NCBI RefSeq assembly: GCF_002900365.1
Contig: NZ_CP025979.1
Coordinates: 1,860,001-1,924,000, forward strand
Length of the DNA stretch: 64,000 nt
From: Escherichia marmotae
GTDB lineage: Bacteria; Pseudomonadota; Gammaproteobacteria; Enterobacterales; Enterobacteriaceae
Direction of reading: 5' to 3'
The number at the start of each line of letters is the position of its first letter. Position 1 is the stretch's first letter. Below, piece after piece: positions 39,518 to 49,271 of the stretch. The position numbers and the translations under genes were made by a program. The notes below the pieces were generated by a model. The model did no database searches, was not told the DNA's origin, and was given only the letters and a program-made list of their open reading frames with translations.

Positions 39518-40384
39518 ATGGCAGCAAAGATTATTGACGGTAAAACGATTGCGCAGCAGGTGCGCTCTGAAGTTGCTCAAAAAGTTCAGGCACGCGTTGC
39601 GGCCGGACTGCGGGCGCCAGGACTGGCCGTTGTGCTGGTCGGCAGCAACCCTGCATCGCAAATTTATGTCGCAAGCAAACGCAAAGCTTGCGAAGAAGTC
39701 GGGTTCGTCTCCCGCTCCTATGACCTTCCTGAAACCACCAGCGAAGCAGAACTGCTTGAGCTTATCGATGCGCTGAATGCCGACAATACCATCGATGGTA
39801 TTCTGGTGCAGTTGCCGCTTCCGGCGGGAATTGACTACGTCAAAGTACTGGAACGTATTCACCCGGACAAAGACGTAGACGGTTTCCATCCTTATAACGT
39901 TGGTCGTCTGTGCCAGCGTGCGCCGCGCCTGCGTCCTTGCACCCCGCGCGGTATCGTCACGCTGCTTGAGCGTTACAACATTGATACCTTTGGCCTTAAT
40001 GCTGTGGTGATTGGTGCATCGAATATCGTCGGTCGCCCGATGAGCATGGAACTGCTACTGGCAGGTTGCACCACCACCGTGACTCACCGCTTCACCAAAA
40101 ATCTGCGTCATCATGTGGAAAACGCCGATTTGTTGATCGTCGCCGTCGGCAAGCCAGGCTTTATTCCCGGTGACTGGATCAAAGAAGGCGCAATTGTGAT
40201 TGATGTCGGTATCAACCGTCTGGAAAATGGCAAAGTTGTGGGCGACGTCGTGTTTGAAGAAGCGGCTAAGCGCGCCTCATACATTACGCCTGTTCCCGGC
40301 GGCGTTGGCCCAATGACGGTTGCCACGCTGATTGAAAACACGCTACAGGCGTGCGTTGAATATCATGATCCACAGGGTGAGTAA
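39518..40384 (+). CDS. folD: Bifunctional methylene-THF dehydrogenase/cyclohydrolase FolD
   Basis: FolD interconverts 5,10-methylene-THF, 5,10-methenyl-THF and 10-formyl-THF with NADP in the cytoplasm, supplying one-carbon units for purines and initiator tRNA. It has 288 residues. The active-site Tyr50 and Lys54 lie in [13 protein letters not shown]. The Rossmann motif is [13 protein letters not shown], followed by the folate-site [10 protein letters not shown] near the end. The start ATG 39518 has little ribosome-site complementarity. ybcJ follows with one base between genes. Confidence 0.97.
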   Translation: MAAKIIDGKTIAQQVRSEVAQKVQARVAAGLRAPGLAVVLVGSNPASQIYVASKRKACEEVGFVSRSYDLPETTSEAELLELIDALNADNTIDGILVQLPLPAGIDYVKVLERIHPDKDVDGFHPYNVGRLCQRAPRLRPCTPRGIVTLLERYNIDTFGLNAVVIGASNIVGRPMSMELLLAGCTTTVTHRFTKNLRHHVENADLLIVAVGKPGFIPGDWIKEGAIVIDVGINRLENGKVVGDVVFEEAAKRASYITPVPGGVGPMTVATLIENTLQACVEYHDPQGE

Positions 40385-40385
40385 C

Positions 40386-40598
40386 ATGGCGACATTTTCT
40401 TTAGGTAAACATCCGCACGTTGAGCTGTGCGACTTGCTGAAACTGGAAGGCTGGAGCGAAAGCGGCGCGCAGGCGAAAATCGCGATTGCTGAAGGCCAGG
40501 TGAAAGTCGACGGCGCAGTTGAAACGCGCAAACGTTGCAAAATCGTCGCCGGTCAGACAGTGAGTTTTGCAGGTCACAGCGTACAGGTTGTTGCCTGA
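40386..40598 (+). CDS. ybcJ: S4-domain RNA-binding protein YbcJ
   Basis: The 70-residue protein is essentially one S4-like RNA-binding domain: HVELCDLLKLEGWSESGAQ, AEGQVKVDGAVETRKRCKI and AGQTVSF. ATG 40386 follows the folD stop by one base, so it is probably co-translated with folD. A role in ribosome or RNA metabolism is inferred from the fold; no target is known from sequence. Confidence 0.93.
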   Translation: MATFSLGKHPHVELCDLLKLEGWSESGAQAKIAIAEGQVKVDGAVETRKRCKIVAGQTVSFAGHSVQVVA

Positions 40599-40706
40599 CC
40601 CCATTCCGGCCTGCCTGTATGCAGGCCGATTCTCTTTTCAGACCTTTGCCCTCTTCGTTGCTTTCATTCATGCTGTTAGCATCAACATTTTGCCGAAGCA
40701 ATCATC

Positions 40707-41237
40707 ATGCCAACCGTTATTACCCACGCCGCCGTCCCCCTTTGTATTGGTTTAGGGTTGGGGTCGAAAATCATCCCGCCGCGTCTGTTATTTGCCGGAA
40801 TCATCCTGGCGATGCTGCCAGACGCCGACGTATTGTCGTTTAAATTTGGCGTTGCTTACGGCAATGTTTTTGGCCATCGCGGTTTTACTCATTCGCTGGT
40901 ATTTGCGTTTGTTGTCCCGCTGTTATGCGTGCTTATTGGGCATCGATGGTTCAGGACGGGGCTGATTCGCTGCTGGCTATTTTTAACCGTATCGCTGCTA
41001 TCACACAGCTTGCTGGATTCGGTAACCACTGGCGGCAAAGGTGTTGGCTGGTTGTGGCCGTGGTCAGAGGAACGATTTTTCGCCCCCTGGCAGGTGATTA
41101 AAGTCGCGCCGTTTGCGTTATCGCGTTACACCACGCCATATGGGCATCAGGTGATTATTTCAGAGCTAATGTGGGTATGGCTACCAGGAATAATAGTGAT
41201 GGGAATATTGTGGTGGAGCAGGCGTAAATTGCGCTGA
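40707..41237 (+). CDS. ybcI: Inner-membrane metal-dependent hydrolase-type protein YbcI
   Basis: The 176-residue membrane protein belongs to the YdjM/LexA-binding membrane hydrolase family (DUF457). Conserved polar residues in hydrophobic surroundings are MPTVITHAAVPL, AMLPDADVLSF and FGHRGFTHSLVFAF, likely a His/Asp metal site in the membrane. About four TM helices are visible. Its substrate is unknown. It ends just before a GC-rich inverted repeat. Confidence 0.9.
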   Translation: MPTVITHAAVPLCIGLGLGSKIIPPRLLFAGIILAMLPDADVLSFKFGVAYGNVFGHRGFTHSLVFAFVVPLLCVLIGHRWFRTGLIRCWLFLTVSLLSHSLLDSVTTGGKGVGWLWPWSEERFFAPWQVIKVAPFALSRYTTPYGHQVIISELMWVWLPGIIVMGILWWSRRKLR

Positions 41238-41238
41238 G

Positions 41239-41264
41239 CGTATCCTCTCCCTTGCGGGAGAGGA
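41239..41264. terminator. GC-rich inverted repeat between ybcI and cysS
   Basis: tatcctctccc and gggagaggata form an 11-bp perfect stem, followed by agagtgagggtg. This is the common E. coli boxC-like intergenic palindrome. It lies between convergent genes and can terminate both transcripts. Confidence 0.7.
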
Positions 41265-41278
41265 TAAGAGTGAGGGTG

Positions 41279-42664
41279 TTACTTACGACGCCAGGTGGTT
41301 CCTTGCGGACCATCTTCCAGCACGATCCCCATCTCGTTAAGACGATCACGCGCCGCATCCGCTGCCGCCCAGTCTTTGGCTTTACGAGCATCCAGACGCT
41401 GTTGAATTAACGCTTCAATCTCAGCCACTTCGCTGTCGTCTGCCTGTGCGCCGCTTTGCAGGAACGCCTCCGGTTCTTGCTCCAGCAGACCCAGCACGGC
41501 AGAGAGTTTACGCAGGTGAGACGCCATTGCGTTCGCCGCTGCCATATCTTCTGCTTTCAGACGGTTCACTTCACGCGCCATATCAAACAACACGGAATAG
41601 GCTTCCGGCGTGTTGAAGTCGTCATTCATCGCCTCGATAAAGCGCGCTTCAAACGCTTCGCCACCCGCAGGAGAAACGGTTTTGTCTGTGCCACGCAGCG
41701 CAGTGTAGAGACGTTCCAGCGCCGCACGCGCCTGTTTCAGGTTCTCTTCACTGTAGTTCAACTGGCTGCGATAGTGACCCGACATCAGGAAGTAACGCAC
41801 GGTTTCGGCGTCGTAGTATTTCAGCACATCGCGCACGGTGAAGAAGTTACCCAGCGATTTGGACATCTTCTCGCGGTCAACCATCACCATGCCGGAGTGC
41901 ATCCAGTAGTTGACGTATTGACCATCGTGCGCACAGGTGGACTGGGCAATTTCGTTCTCGTGGTGCGGGAACATCAGGTCAGAACCGCCGCCGTGGATAT
42001 CAAAGTGATTACCCAACTGTTTGCAGTTCATTGCCGAACATTCAATGTGCCAGCCAGGACGACCCGCGCCCCACGGAGAAGGCCAGCTCGGTTCGCCCTC
42101 TTTCGACATCTTCCACAGCACGAAGTCCATCGGGTTGCGTTTGTCATCGACCACGTCAACGCGCGCGCCTGCCTGCAACTGGTCGAGATCCTGACGCGAG
42201 AGCACGCCGTAAGTTGGATCGGTCGGTACGTCGAACATCACGTCGCCGTTGTCCGCCACATAGGCGTGACCTTTAGCAATCAGTTGTTCAGTGAGTTCAA
42301 TAATTTCTGCGATATGGTGCGTTGCACGCGGCTCCATGTCCGGGCGCAGGATATTCAAAGCATCGAAATCTTTGTGCATTTCAGCGATCATGCGATCCAC
42401 CAGTGCCACAAAGCTTTCGCCGTTTTCATTGGCGCGTTTGATGATTTTGTCGTCGATATCGGTAATGTTGCGCACATACTTCAGCTTATAGCCGAGGAAA
42501 CGCAGGTAACGCGCAACCACGTCAAAGGCGACAAAAGTACGCCCATGACCAATATGACAGAGATCGTAAACGGTGATTCCACACACGTACATGCCGACTT
42601 CCCCGGCGTGAATAGGCTTAAATTCCTCTTTTTGGCGTGTCAGAGTATTGAAGATTTTTAGCAT
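41279..42664 (-). CDS. cysS: Cysteinyl-tRNA synthetase CysS
   Basis: CysS charges tRNA-Cys and is essential. It has 461 residues. The class I HIGH motif is in [17 protein letters not shown] (about 37-40), with Cys28 as the first zinc ligand. Other zinc ligands are Cys209 in IECSAMNC and His/Glu in [10 protein letters not shown]. The KMSKS motif is in [12 protein letters not shown] (about 266-270). The C-terminal anticodon-binding domain follows. It diverges from ppiB over 173 bp. Confidence 0.98.
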   Translation of the reverse strand: MLKIFNTLTRQKEEFKPIHAGEVGMYVCGITVYDLCHIGHGRTFVAFDVVARYLRFLGYKLKYVRNITDIDDKIIKRANENGESFVALVDRMIAEMHKDFDALNILRPDMEPRATHHIAEIIELTEQLIAKGHAYVADNGDVMFDVPTDPTYGVLSRQDLDQLQAGARVDVVDDKRNPMDFVLWKMSKEGEPSWPSPWGAGRPGWHIECSAMNCKQLGNHFDIHGGGSDLMFPHHENEIAQSTCAHDGQYVNYWMHSGMVMVDREKMSKSLGNFFTVRDVLKYYDAETVRYFLMSGHYRSQLNYSEENLKQARAALERLYTALRGTDKTVSPAGGEAFEARFIEAMNDDFNTPEAYSVLFDMAREVNRLKAEDMAAANAMASHLRKLSAVLGLLEQEPEAFLQSGAQADDSEVAEIEALIQQRLDARKAKDWAAADAARDRLNEMGIVLEDGPQGTTWRRK

Positions 42665-42837
42665 CGAAGATTCCGTTTAGACATGTGTGGGTAATTGAGT
42701 TGCGTATAATACCCATATTTCCCGCGCGAATCAGCATACATTGCGAGATGATCCGATCGTGCGGTTATGCTATAACACCACCCTATATATGACCCGAACC
42801 GGGTTGAAGCACCAATCAAACGGAACAGGATGCAAAA

Positions 42838-43332
42838 ATGGTTACTTTCCACACCAATCACGGCGATATTGTCATCAAAACTTTTGACGATAAAGCACCT
42901 GAAACAGTTAAAAACTTCCTGGACTACTGCCGCGAAGGTTTTTATAACAACACCATTTTCCACCGTGTTATCAACGGCTTTATGATTCAGGGCGGCGGTT
43001 TTGAACCGGGCATGAAGCAAAAAGCCACCAAAGAGCCAATCAAAAACGAAGCCAACAACGGTCTGAAAAACACCCGTGGTACGCTGGCAATGGCTCGTAC
43101 TCAGGCTCCGCACTCTGCAACTGCCCAGTTCTTCATCAACGTGGTTGATAACGACTTCCTGAACTTCTCCGGCGAGAGCCTGCAAGGTTGGGGTTACTGC
43201 GTATTTGCCGAAGTGGTTGAAGGCATGGACGTAGTCGACAAAATCAAAGGTGTCGCAACCGGTCGTAGCGGTATGCACCAGGACGTGCCAAAAGAAGACG
43301 TTATCATTGAAAGCGTGACCGTTAGCGAGTAA
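42838..43332 (+). CDS. ppiB: Cytoplasmic peptidyl-prolyl isomerase B
   Basis: PpiB is a cyclophilin that isomerises Xaa-Pro bonds in the cytoplasm. The 164-residue single domain shows the active-site stretch [15 protein letters not shown] (Arg and Gln), the [17 protein letters not shown] segment and the late [20 protein letters not shown] 42838 follows aacagga. lpxH begins 2 bases after its stop, so they are probably co-transcribed. Confidence 0.97.
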   Translation: MVTFHTNHGDIVIKTFDDKAPETVKNFLDYCREGFYNNTIFHRVINGFMIQGGGFEPGMKQKATKEPIKNEANNGLKNTRGTLAMARTQAPHSATAQFFINVVDNDFLNFSGESLQGWGYCVFAEVVEGMDVVDKIKGVATGRSGMHQDVPKEDVIIESVTVSE

Positions 43333-43334
43333 TC

Positions 43335-44057
43335 GTGGCGACACTCTTTATTGCAGATCTTCATCTCTGCGTGGAAGAACCGGCGATCACCGCCGGTTTT
43401 CTGCGTTTTTTAGCGGGAGAAGCCCGCAAGGCCGACGCGCTGTATATTCTTGGCGATCTGTTTGAAGCATGGATTGGCGACGATGATCCCAGCCCGTTTC
43501 ATCGCCAGATGGCGGCGGCGATCAAAGCGGTATCCGACTCCGGCGTTCCCTGTTATTTCATTCATGGCAACCGTGATTTTCTGCTCGGCAAACGCTTTGC
43601 CCGTGAAAGCGGCATGACGTTATTGCCAGAAGAAAAAGTGCTCGAACTTTATGGCCGTCGGGTGCTGATTATGCATGGCGACACGCTGTGCACCGATGAC
43701 GTCGGTTATCAGGCTTTTCGCGCCAAAGTCCACAAGCCCTGGTTGCAAACGCTATTCCTCGCCCTGCCGCTGTTTTTACGTAAACGTATTGCTGCGCGAA
43801 TGCGCGCAAACAGTAAAGAAGCCAACAGCAGTAAATCGCTGGCGATCATGGACGTTAACCAAAACGCGGTGGTCAGTGCGATGGAAAAGCATCAGGTACA
43901 ATGGCTGATCCACGGGCATACGCATCGCCCGGCGGTGCATGAACTCATCGCCAATGCGCAACCTGCTTTCCGCGTCGTGCTGGGAGCCTGGCATACCGAA
44001 GGTTCGATGGTGAAAGTCACGGCAGATGACGTTGAGCTAATCCATTTTCCTTTCTGA
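43335..44057 (+). CDS. lpxH: UDP-2,3-diacylglucosamine pyrophosphohydrolase LpxH
   Basis: LpxH hydrolyses UDP-2,3-diacylglucosamine to lipid X and UMP, the fourth step of lipid A synthesis, at the inner-membrane surface; it is essential. GTG 43335 gives 240 residues. Calcineurin-like Mn-binding motifs are all present: IADLHL (Asp8, His10), GDLFEAW (Asp41), HGNRDF (Asn79), MHGD and the late HGHTHRP. It directly follows ppiB. Confidence 0.97.
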   Translation: MATLFIADLHLCVEEPAITAGFLRFLAGEARKADALYILGDLFEAWIGDDDPSPFHRQMAAAIKAVSDSGVPCYFIHGNRDFLLGKRFARESGMTLLPEEKVLELYGRRVLIMHGDTLCTDDVGYQAFRAKVHKPWLQTLFLALPLFLRKRIAARMRANSKEANSSKSLAIMDVNQNAVVSAMEKHQVQWLIHGHTHRPAVHELIANAQPAFRVVLGAWHTEGSMVKVTADDVELIHFPF

Positions 44058-44168
44058 CCGCGAATGAACAGATTCTGAAAAAGCGCCAGACTACCGCAAC
44101 CTGTATATCTTTTTCTGAGTCAGCAAGGTAATAAGTCCCTGAGTGAAATAACAACAGGGAATATTATT

Positions 44169-44498
44169 ATGCGACGCTGCAACGGATTTTTGATTTCTGG
44201 CATCGCCCTTACGGCAGGAGCGCCTCTGTGTATTAGCTGGTTTGGCCTTGTCGGCTTCTATTTTGGCGTATTGTCACTGGTAGTTGCTGCGGTCATTTCG
44301 TGGATAGTCTATTTCTGGCTCATTTACTTAGTACTCACCCGCCCCCATAACCAACGTTTTGTCGAAAGATTTGTATTGATTGTCGGTATTTGCTTTTTTC
44401 CGTGGAGCATTGTGCTGATATGGGCATTCTTTGCCAGTTCATCCAGAGCGCATAATCAACATGCAGATCAGATTAAAAACTCAACAAATGACGGTTAA
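44169..44498 (+). CDS. Small predicted membrane protein of unknown function
   Basis: I do not recognise this gene. The 109-residue protein has three hydrophobic segments (about 8-33, 35-57 and 66-88) and a hydrophilic C-terminal tail from about 90. ATG 44169 follows a good acaggga site. It lies between lpxH and purE, where I recall no gene in K-12, so it may be strain-variable. It ends only 8 bp before the PurR box of purE. No catalytic motif is visible. Confidence 0.6.
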   Translation: MRRCNGFLISGIALTAGAPLCISWFGLVGFYFGVLSLVVAAVISWIVYFWLIYLVLTRPHNQRFVERFVLIVGICFFPWSIVLIWAFFASSSRAHNQHADQIKNSTNDG

Positions 44499-44506
44499 CC
44501 CCGCCT

Positions 44507-44522
44507 ACGCAACCGTTTTCCT
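44507..44522. promoter_or_regulatory. PurR box upstream of purEK
   Basis: acgcaaccgttttcct matches the 16-bp PurR consensus (ANGCAANCGNTTNCNT) at every specified position. It lies 72 bp upstream of purE, as expected for hypoxanthine/guanine-dependent repression of purEK. Confidence 0.9.
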
Positions 44523-44593
44523 TGCTCTCTTTCCGTGCTATTCTCTGTGCCCTCTAAAGCCGAGAGTTGTGCACCACAGGAGTTTTAAGACGC

Positions 44594-45103
44594 ATGTCTT
44601 CCCGCAATAATCCGGCGCGTGTCGCCATCGTGATGGGGTCCAAAAGCGACTGGGCTACCATGCAGTTCGCCGCCGAAATCTTCGAAATCCTGAATGTCCC
44701 GCACCACGTAGAAGTGGTATCTGCTCACCGCACCCCTGATAAACTGTTCAGCTTCGCTGAAAGCGCCGAAGAGAACGGTTATCAGGTGATTATTGCGGGC
44801 GCTGGCGGCGCAGCGCACCTGCCAGGCATGATTGCCGCAAAAACGCTGGTGCCGGTGCTGGGCGTACCAGTACAGAGCGCCGCACTGAGCGGTGTCGATA
44901 GCCTCTACTCCATCGTGCAAATGCCGCGCGGCATTCCGGTGGGTACGCTGGCGATTGGTAAAGCGGGCGCGGCAAACGCGGCGTTACTGACAGCACAAAT
45001 TCTTGCTACTCATGATAAAGAACTGCACCAGCGTCTGAATGACTGGCGCAAAGCCCAGACCGACGAAGTACTGGAAAACCCGGACCCGCGAGGTGCGGCA
45101 TGA
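44594..45103 (+). CDS. purE: N5-carboxyaminoimidazole ribonucleotide mutase PurE
   Basis: PurE converts N5-CAIR to CAIR in de novo purine synthesis. ATG 44594 ([19 protein letters not shown]) gives 169 residues and has aggag upstream; the in-frame start at 44567 is less likely. The class I PurE motifs are MGSKSDW near the N-terminus and the catalytic His45 in SAHRTPD, then [10 protein letters not shown]. It overlaps purK by ATGA and is controlled by the PurR box upstream. Confidence 0.97.
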   Translation: MSSRNNPARVAIVMGSKSDWATMQFAAEIFEILNVPHHVEVVSAHRTPDKLFSFAESAEENGYQVIIAGAGGAAHLPGMIAAKTLVPVLGVPVQSAALSGVDSLYSIVQMPRGIPVGTLAIGKAGAANAALLTAQILATHDKELHQRLNDWRKAQTDEVLENPDPRGAA

Positions 45104-46167
45104 AACAGGTTTGCGTCCTCGGTAACGGGCAGTTAGGCCGTATGTTGCGCCAGGCAGGCGAACCGTTAGGCATTGCTGTCTGGCCGGTCGGGCTGGACGC
45201 TGAACCGGCGGCGGTGCCTTTTCAACAAAGCGTGATTACCGCTGAGATCGAACGCTGGCCAGAAACCGCATTAACTCGCGAGCTGGCGCGCCATCCGGCC
45301 TTTGTGAACCGCGATGTATTCCCGATTATTGCCGATCGCCTGACTCAGAAGCAGCTTTTCGACAAACTTCACCTACCGACCGCGCCGTGGCAGTTACTTG
45401 CCGATCGCAGCGAGTGGCCTGCGGTGTTTGATCGTTTAGGTGAGCTGGCGATTGTTAAGCGTCGTATTGGTGGCTATGACGGTCGCGGTCAATGGCGTTT
45501 ACGCGCCGATGAAACCGAACAGTTACCGGCTGAATGCTACGGCGAATGTATTGTCGAGCAGGGCATTAACTTCTCTGGCGAAGTGTCACTGGTTGGCGCG
45601 CGCGGCTTTGATGGCAGCACAGTGTTTTATCCGCTGACGCACAACCTGCATCAGGACGGTATTTTACGCACCAGCGTGGCTTTCCCGCAGGCCAATGCAC
45701 CGCAGCAGGCGCAGGCCGAAGAAATGCTGTCAGCGATTATGCAGGAACTGGGTTATGTCGGTGTGATGGCGATGGAGTGTTTTGTCACCCCGCAAGGTCT
45801 GTTGATCAACGAACTGGCTCCGCGTGTGCATAACAGCGGTCACTGGACGCAAAACGGTGCCAGCATCAGCCAGTTTGAGCTGCACCTGCGGGCGATTACC
45901 GATCTGCCGTTACCGCAACCGGTGGTTAATAGCCCGTCGGTGATGATCAACCTGATTGGTAGCGATGTGAACTATGACTGGCTGAAACTGCCGCTGGTGC
46001 ATCTGCACTGGTACGACAAAGAAGTACGCCCAGGTCGTAAAGTGGGGCATCTGAATTTGACCGACAGCGACACATCGCGTCTGACCGCGACGCTGGAAGC
46101 ATTAATCCCACTGCTGCCGCCGGAGTATGCCAGCGGCGTGATTTGGGCGCAGAGTAAGTTCAGTTAA
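45100..46167 (+). CDS. purK: N5-carboxyaminoimidazole ribonucleotide synthetase PurK
   Basis: PurK makes N5-CAIR from AIR, bicarbonate and ATP, feeding PurE. The 355-residue ATP-grasp enzyme begins [17 protein letters not shown]. It shows the ATP-binding [14 protein letters not shown] and the metal-binding [14 protein letters not shown] motif. It is translationally coupled to purE. A BIME follows. Confidence 0.97.
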   Translation: MKQVCVLGNGQLGRMLRQAGEPLGIAVWPVGLDAEPAAVPFQQSVITAEIERWPETALTRELARHPAFVNRDVFPIIADRLTQKQLFDKLHLPTAPWQLLADRSEWPAVFDRLGELAIVKRRIGGYDGRGQWRLRADETEQLPAECYGECIVEQGINFSGEVSLVGARGFDGSTVFYPLTHNLHQDGILRTSVAFPQANAPQQAQAEEMLSAIMQELGYVGVMAMECFVTPQGLLINELAPRVHNSGHWTQNGASISQFELHLRAITDLPLPQPVVNSPSVMINLIGSDVNYDWLKLPLVHLHWYDKEVRPGRKVGHLNLTDSDTSRLTATLEALIPLLPPEYASGVIWAQSKFS

Positions 46168-46183
46168 CCTGGTGCTCATATTC

Positions 46184-46276
46184 TTGCCGGATGCGGCGGG
46201 AACGCCTTATCCAGCCTACCGATCCTGTACCGGTTGTAGGCCTGATAAGATGCGTCAAGCATCGCATCAGGCACAA
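46184..46276. repeat. BIME (two REP units) between purK and ybcF
   Basis: gccggatgcggcgggaacg...cttatccagcctac and gtaggcctgataagatgcgtc...gcatcaggca form two oppositely oriented REP palindromes between convergent genes. Confidence 0.8.
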
Positions 46277-46280
46277 ATGC

Positions 46281-47180
46281 CTACGACGACAACGAAATAC
46301 AGGTTCCCGCCTCGCCCGCCAGCGTCTCTTCAATTTGCGATAACGCACCAATCCACGCGGGTTTACCACGGCTTCTGACATAACCACTCACCGCCGTCAC
46401 CTTCGGCCCCATCGAACCATCGGCTTTGGCAAATGGCGCTAACTCATCCGGTGTGGCATGGCGAATGGCGCGTTGCTGTGGCGTTCCCCAGTTTTCATAT
46501 ACCGCATCAGCATCGGTGAGGATCACCAGCCCATCGGCATTAATCTGCCTGGCGAGCAACGCAGCGGCGAGATCTTTATCAATCACCGCTTCACTCCCAG
46601 CTCCGTCATCCGTCACCGGAACACCGCCGCCGCCACTACAAATCACCACATGCCCCTCTTTGAGCAACAACTCAATGGCTTCGCTGTCGAGAATTTTACG
46701 CGGTTGTGGAGATGCCACCACCCGGCGCAAGTATTTACCGTCGCGTTTCATCTGCCAGCCATATGCCGTTTCCAGCGACTCTTGCTCTTCCGGCTGATAA
46801 ACCGGACCGATAAACTTCTCTGGCTGCGAAAATGCCGGATCATCAGGTGAAACTTCAATGCGCGTCAGCACCGTCGTCACCGGTGGCATCTGCGGCTGTG
46901 CGCTCAAACTCTGCGCCAGCATATAGCCAATCATCCCCTGGCTTTCCGCCACCAGCACATCCAGCGGATACGGTTCCACCTCTTTCCACGCCAGATTCTG
47001 TAACGCCAGCAGCCCCACCTGCGGCCCGTTGCCGTGAACAATCGCCAGCCGATAAGAACGCGCCAGACGTGCCAGCGCGGGTACAGCACTGGCAATATTG
47101 CGATATTGATTTTCTGCCGTCAGCGCCTCACCGCGCTGGAGTAAGGCGTTGCCCCCAAGAGCTACAACCAGTGTTTTCAT
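46281..47180 (-). CDS. ybcF: Carbamate kinase-type protein YbcF (proposed AllK)
   Basis: YbcF is an amino-acid-kinase-fold carbamate kinase. It would convert the carbamoyl phosphate released from oxalurate into ATP, CO2 and ammonia at the end of anaerobic allantoin use. It has 299 residues. Motifs: [35 protein letters not shown] and [17 protein letters not shown]. It overlaps ylbF by four bases and closes the fdrA-ylbE-ylbF-ybcF operon. I recall AllK as a recent name; the older symbol is safer. Confidence 0.93.
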   Translation of the reverse strand: MKTLVVALGGNALLQRGEALTAENQYRNIASAVPALARLARSYRLAIVHGNGPQVGLLALQNLAWKEVEPYPLDVLVAESQGMIGYMLAQSLSAQPQMPPVTTVLTRIEVSPDDPAFSQPEKFIGPVYQPEEQESLETAYGWQMKRDGKYLRRVVASPQPRKILDSEAIELLLKEGHVVICSGGGGVPVTDDGAGSEAVIDKDLAAALLARQINADGLVILTDADAVYENWGTPQQRAIRHATPDELAPFAKADGSMGPKVTAVSGYVRSRGKPAWIGALSQIEETLAGEAGTCISLSS

Positions 47181-47992
47181 GGTGTTCCTTGTAATAATTG
47201 TTGACCAAGCCAGAACCCCAGCAGCGTATCTGCCCCTGACGTATGCCCCAGCGCCAACAGCGAATCAATCGCTGCTTCGATACGTTTCGGGCAACTCAGA
47301 GCATGAACAAAGTGCAGGAGTGGCGAGGCGAAATAGCCTTGGGCGGCGTAACGCAAATAACTAACGCTCACCGCCGTGGTAACGTGTTGAAGATTGTCGG
47401 AACAGGCAAAAAACGGGCGACCGGAGCGCGCATCTAAAGCGCCATAATACCAGGCCGCCAGCAGCATTCCGCTCAGCGTGTCATCATGACTTGGCGTTAA
47501 TCCCGGACCTTTGCCCAGCCAGTGCCGCCAGTCGGTCTTAACGCCATTGAGTGCGGTCTGAAAACAGTGACGAAACTGGCGCAATTCAGCGGGTAGCGGA
47601 TCGCTTAGCGCCAACACCAGTGGCCCAAAAAGCCCGGTTTCCTCCGCGCGTTGCATCCATGCAGCGGCAAGCGGTTGAGGATGCGCAGGCGGCGTAATAC
47701 GTAGCAAACAATAACGCTGTGGCTGTTTAACCGTAAAACGCCCGAGGCAAATCCCTTGAGCCACAACTTGCGGTCGTTCATTGCCACGTAATCCACCGCA
47801 TAACGCATCGAATTGCGCGCGGCGAAGCACCCATCCTCCGGGGCCGAAACCACTTCCCTGACGATGCAGCGTTAACAGTTCGCCGCTTTCCGTCAGCAGA
47901 TTAATCGCCCGCCGCCAGACGCCCGCTAACCGCCAGGACTGGCGATAGTCTGGTGCGCTACGACTGGCAAGCAGAGGATGGATGATCGTCAT
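47177..47992 (-). CDS. ylbF: DUF2877 protein YlbF (oxamate carbamoyltransferase subunit AllH)
   Basis: YlbF is a DUF2877 protein, reported as one of three subunits, with FdrA and YlbE, that split oxalurate to oxamate and carbamoyl phosphate. ATG 47992 ([18 protein letters not shown]) gives 271 residues, the K-12 length. The open frame reaching back to 48292 lies over the end of ylbE and is not used. The [16 protein letters not shown] motif is the most striking conserved segment. It follows ylbE by 10 bp and overlaps ybcF. Confidence 0.92.
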   Translation of the reverse strand: MTIIHPLLASRSAPDYRQSWRLAGVWRRAINLLTESGELLTLHRQGSGFGPGGWVLRRAQFDALCGGLRGNERPQVVAQGICLGRFTVKQPQRYCLLRITPPAHPQPLAAAWMQRAEETGLFGPLVLALSDPLPAELRQFRHCFQTALNGVKTDWRHWLGKGPGLTPSHDDTLSGMLLAAWYYGALDARSGRPFFACSDNLQHVTTAVSVSYLRYAAQGYFASPLLHFVHALSCPKRIEAAIDSLLALGHTSGADTLLGFWLGQQLLQGTP

Positions 47993-48002
47993 CGCGCGTT
48001 CC

Positions 48003-49262
48003 TCAACCAATACCCATACTTTCAGCCAGGGCTTCCAGCGCCTGTTCAAAGCAGGCCAGCGGTGCCCGTACAGTGCCTGCCCCAATCTGCCCGATCCCCG
48101 CTTCTTTATGGGCGATACCAGTATTGATGAGCGGCGTAATGCCGGTTTCCACAACGCGACGAATATCCAGCCCCAGACATGCGCCCTGGAAATCCCAGCC
48201 GGGGATCGGCAACTGCATATTGCGTTCAAGGAAGATTTCCGCCATCTCTTCAGATACCGTTCTTGCAGCCTCCACGCCACCCGCACCGACAAAGCGCGTT
48301 ACGCCTGGGGCGGCGATCATTGCCGCTCCACCGATACCAAAGGTTTCGGTAATCGCGCTATCGCCCATATCCGGATTCGCCTGCTCCTGCGAGAAGCCGG
48401 AGAAAAACAGACCTTGTGGAGTGTTAACTGGCGCAGTAAACCAGCGATCGCCCAGACCGCTTACCCGAATCCCAAACATATTGCCGTTGCGGGTCATTGC
48501 CGTAACGATGCTGCCCGCGCGGATCATCGCGCCTGCATCCATCGCCGCCTTGCAATAGGCCATCGCGAGATTGAGGAAGAACTGATCGGTCACGCTAAGG
48601 AAGTCCATCACCTCCGCGATTTGCTGTTTATCGTGATCGAGACGGGCGATTTGCGGTGCCAGCGCACGCATCAACAGTGCTGAGGAAGCAATGTTGCGTT
48701 GATGGAACTCATCGCCCATCGTAATGCCCTGCGCCATCATCGTGGTGAGATCGATACCATGCTCCATGCGCCCCAGCGCGGCGCTTAATACTGGCATCAA
48801 CACATCGCGCATCCAGCGATGGCGAGTCAGAACATCTTCGCCATAGGCACCGAAACGCATCACTTTGCCGATACCTTCGTTGAGGTTGCAATACGCCCGG
48901 TTACCGTCGGTCACATTCTCAACCACCAGCATCGGCATACTGGCAGAGGTAATACCGCCCATTGGTCCGACAGCATTCACATGGTGGCAAGGAATGAAGT
49001 TCACTTCCCCCTGCTCCAGCATCGCCAAAGCCTGCGCTTCATCTTTTGCCCAGCCTTCGAACAGACATGCGCCCACGCACGCTCCTTTCATTGGCCCGGT
49101 CATCTCCTGCCAGCGCATCGGTGGCCCGGCGTGAAGCAGTGTTTTACCCTGATTTAACGCGCTAATGAGTGAAGAAGCCGGTTGCACATCCAGCCAGTGT
49201 GGACGAGCGCGACGAATTTGTTCGATAACCGCAGTATTGGCTTGCGCCACTGATGTAAACAT
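48003..49262 (-). CDS. ylbE: DUF1116 protein YlbE (oxamate carbamoyltransferase subunit AllG)
   Basis: YlbE is a DUF1116 protein, reported as the second oxamate carbamoyltransferase subunit. Here it is a full 419-residue frame from ATG 49262 with aagggg upstream. I recall the MG1655 copy as frameshifted. Conserved stretches include [35 protein letters not shown] and [12 protein letters not shown]. It lies 9 bp after the fdrA frame. Since fdrA is broken here, its partner may be lacking. Confidence 0.92.
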   Translation of the reverse strand: MFTSVAQANTAVIEQIRRARPHWLDVQPASSLISALNQGKTLLHAGPPMRWQEMTGPMKGACVGACLFEGWAKDEAQALAMLEQGEVNFIPCHHVNAVGPMGGITSASMPMLVVENVTDGNRAYCNLNEGIGKVMRFGAYGEDVLTRHRWMRDVLMPVLSAALGRMEHGIDLTTMMAQGITMGDEFHQRNIASSALLMRALAPQIARLDHDKQQIAEVMDFLSVTDQFFLNLAMAYCKAAMDAGAMIRAGSIVTAMTRNGNMFGIRVSGLGDRWFTAPVNTPQGLFFSGFSQEQANPDMGDSAITETFGIGGAAMIAAPGVTRFVGAGGVEAARTVSEEMAEIFLERNMQLPIPGWDFQGACLGLDIRRVVETGITPLINTGIAHKEAGIGQIGAGTVRAPLACFEQALEALAESMGIG

Positions 49263-49271
49263 GGGAACCCC

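Noticed and set aside
41456..42661. 401-codon open frame on the plus strand opposite cysS
   Set aside because: It is antisense to the fully supported cysS gene. Its translation is Arg/His-rich with no recognisable domain, as expected for a shadow frame.
47993..48292. 100-codon N-terminal extension of ylbF
   Set aside because: The extension overlaps the end of ylbE in another frame. The ATG at 47992 gives the usual 271-aa protein.
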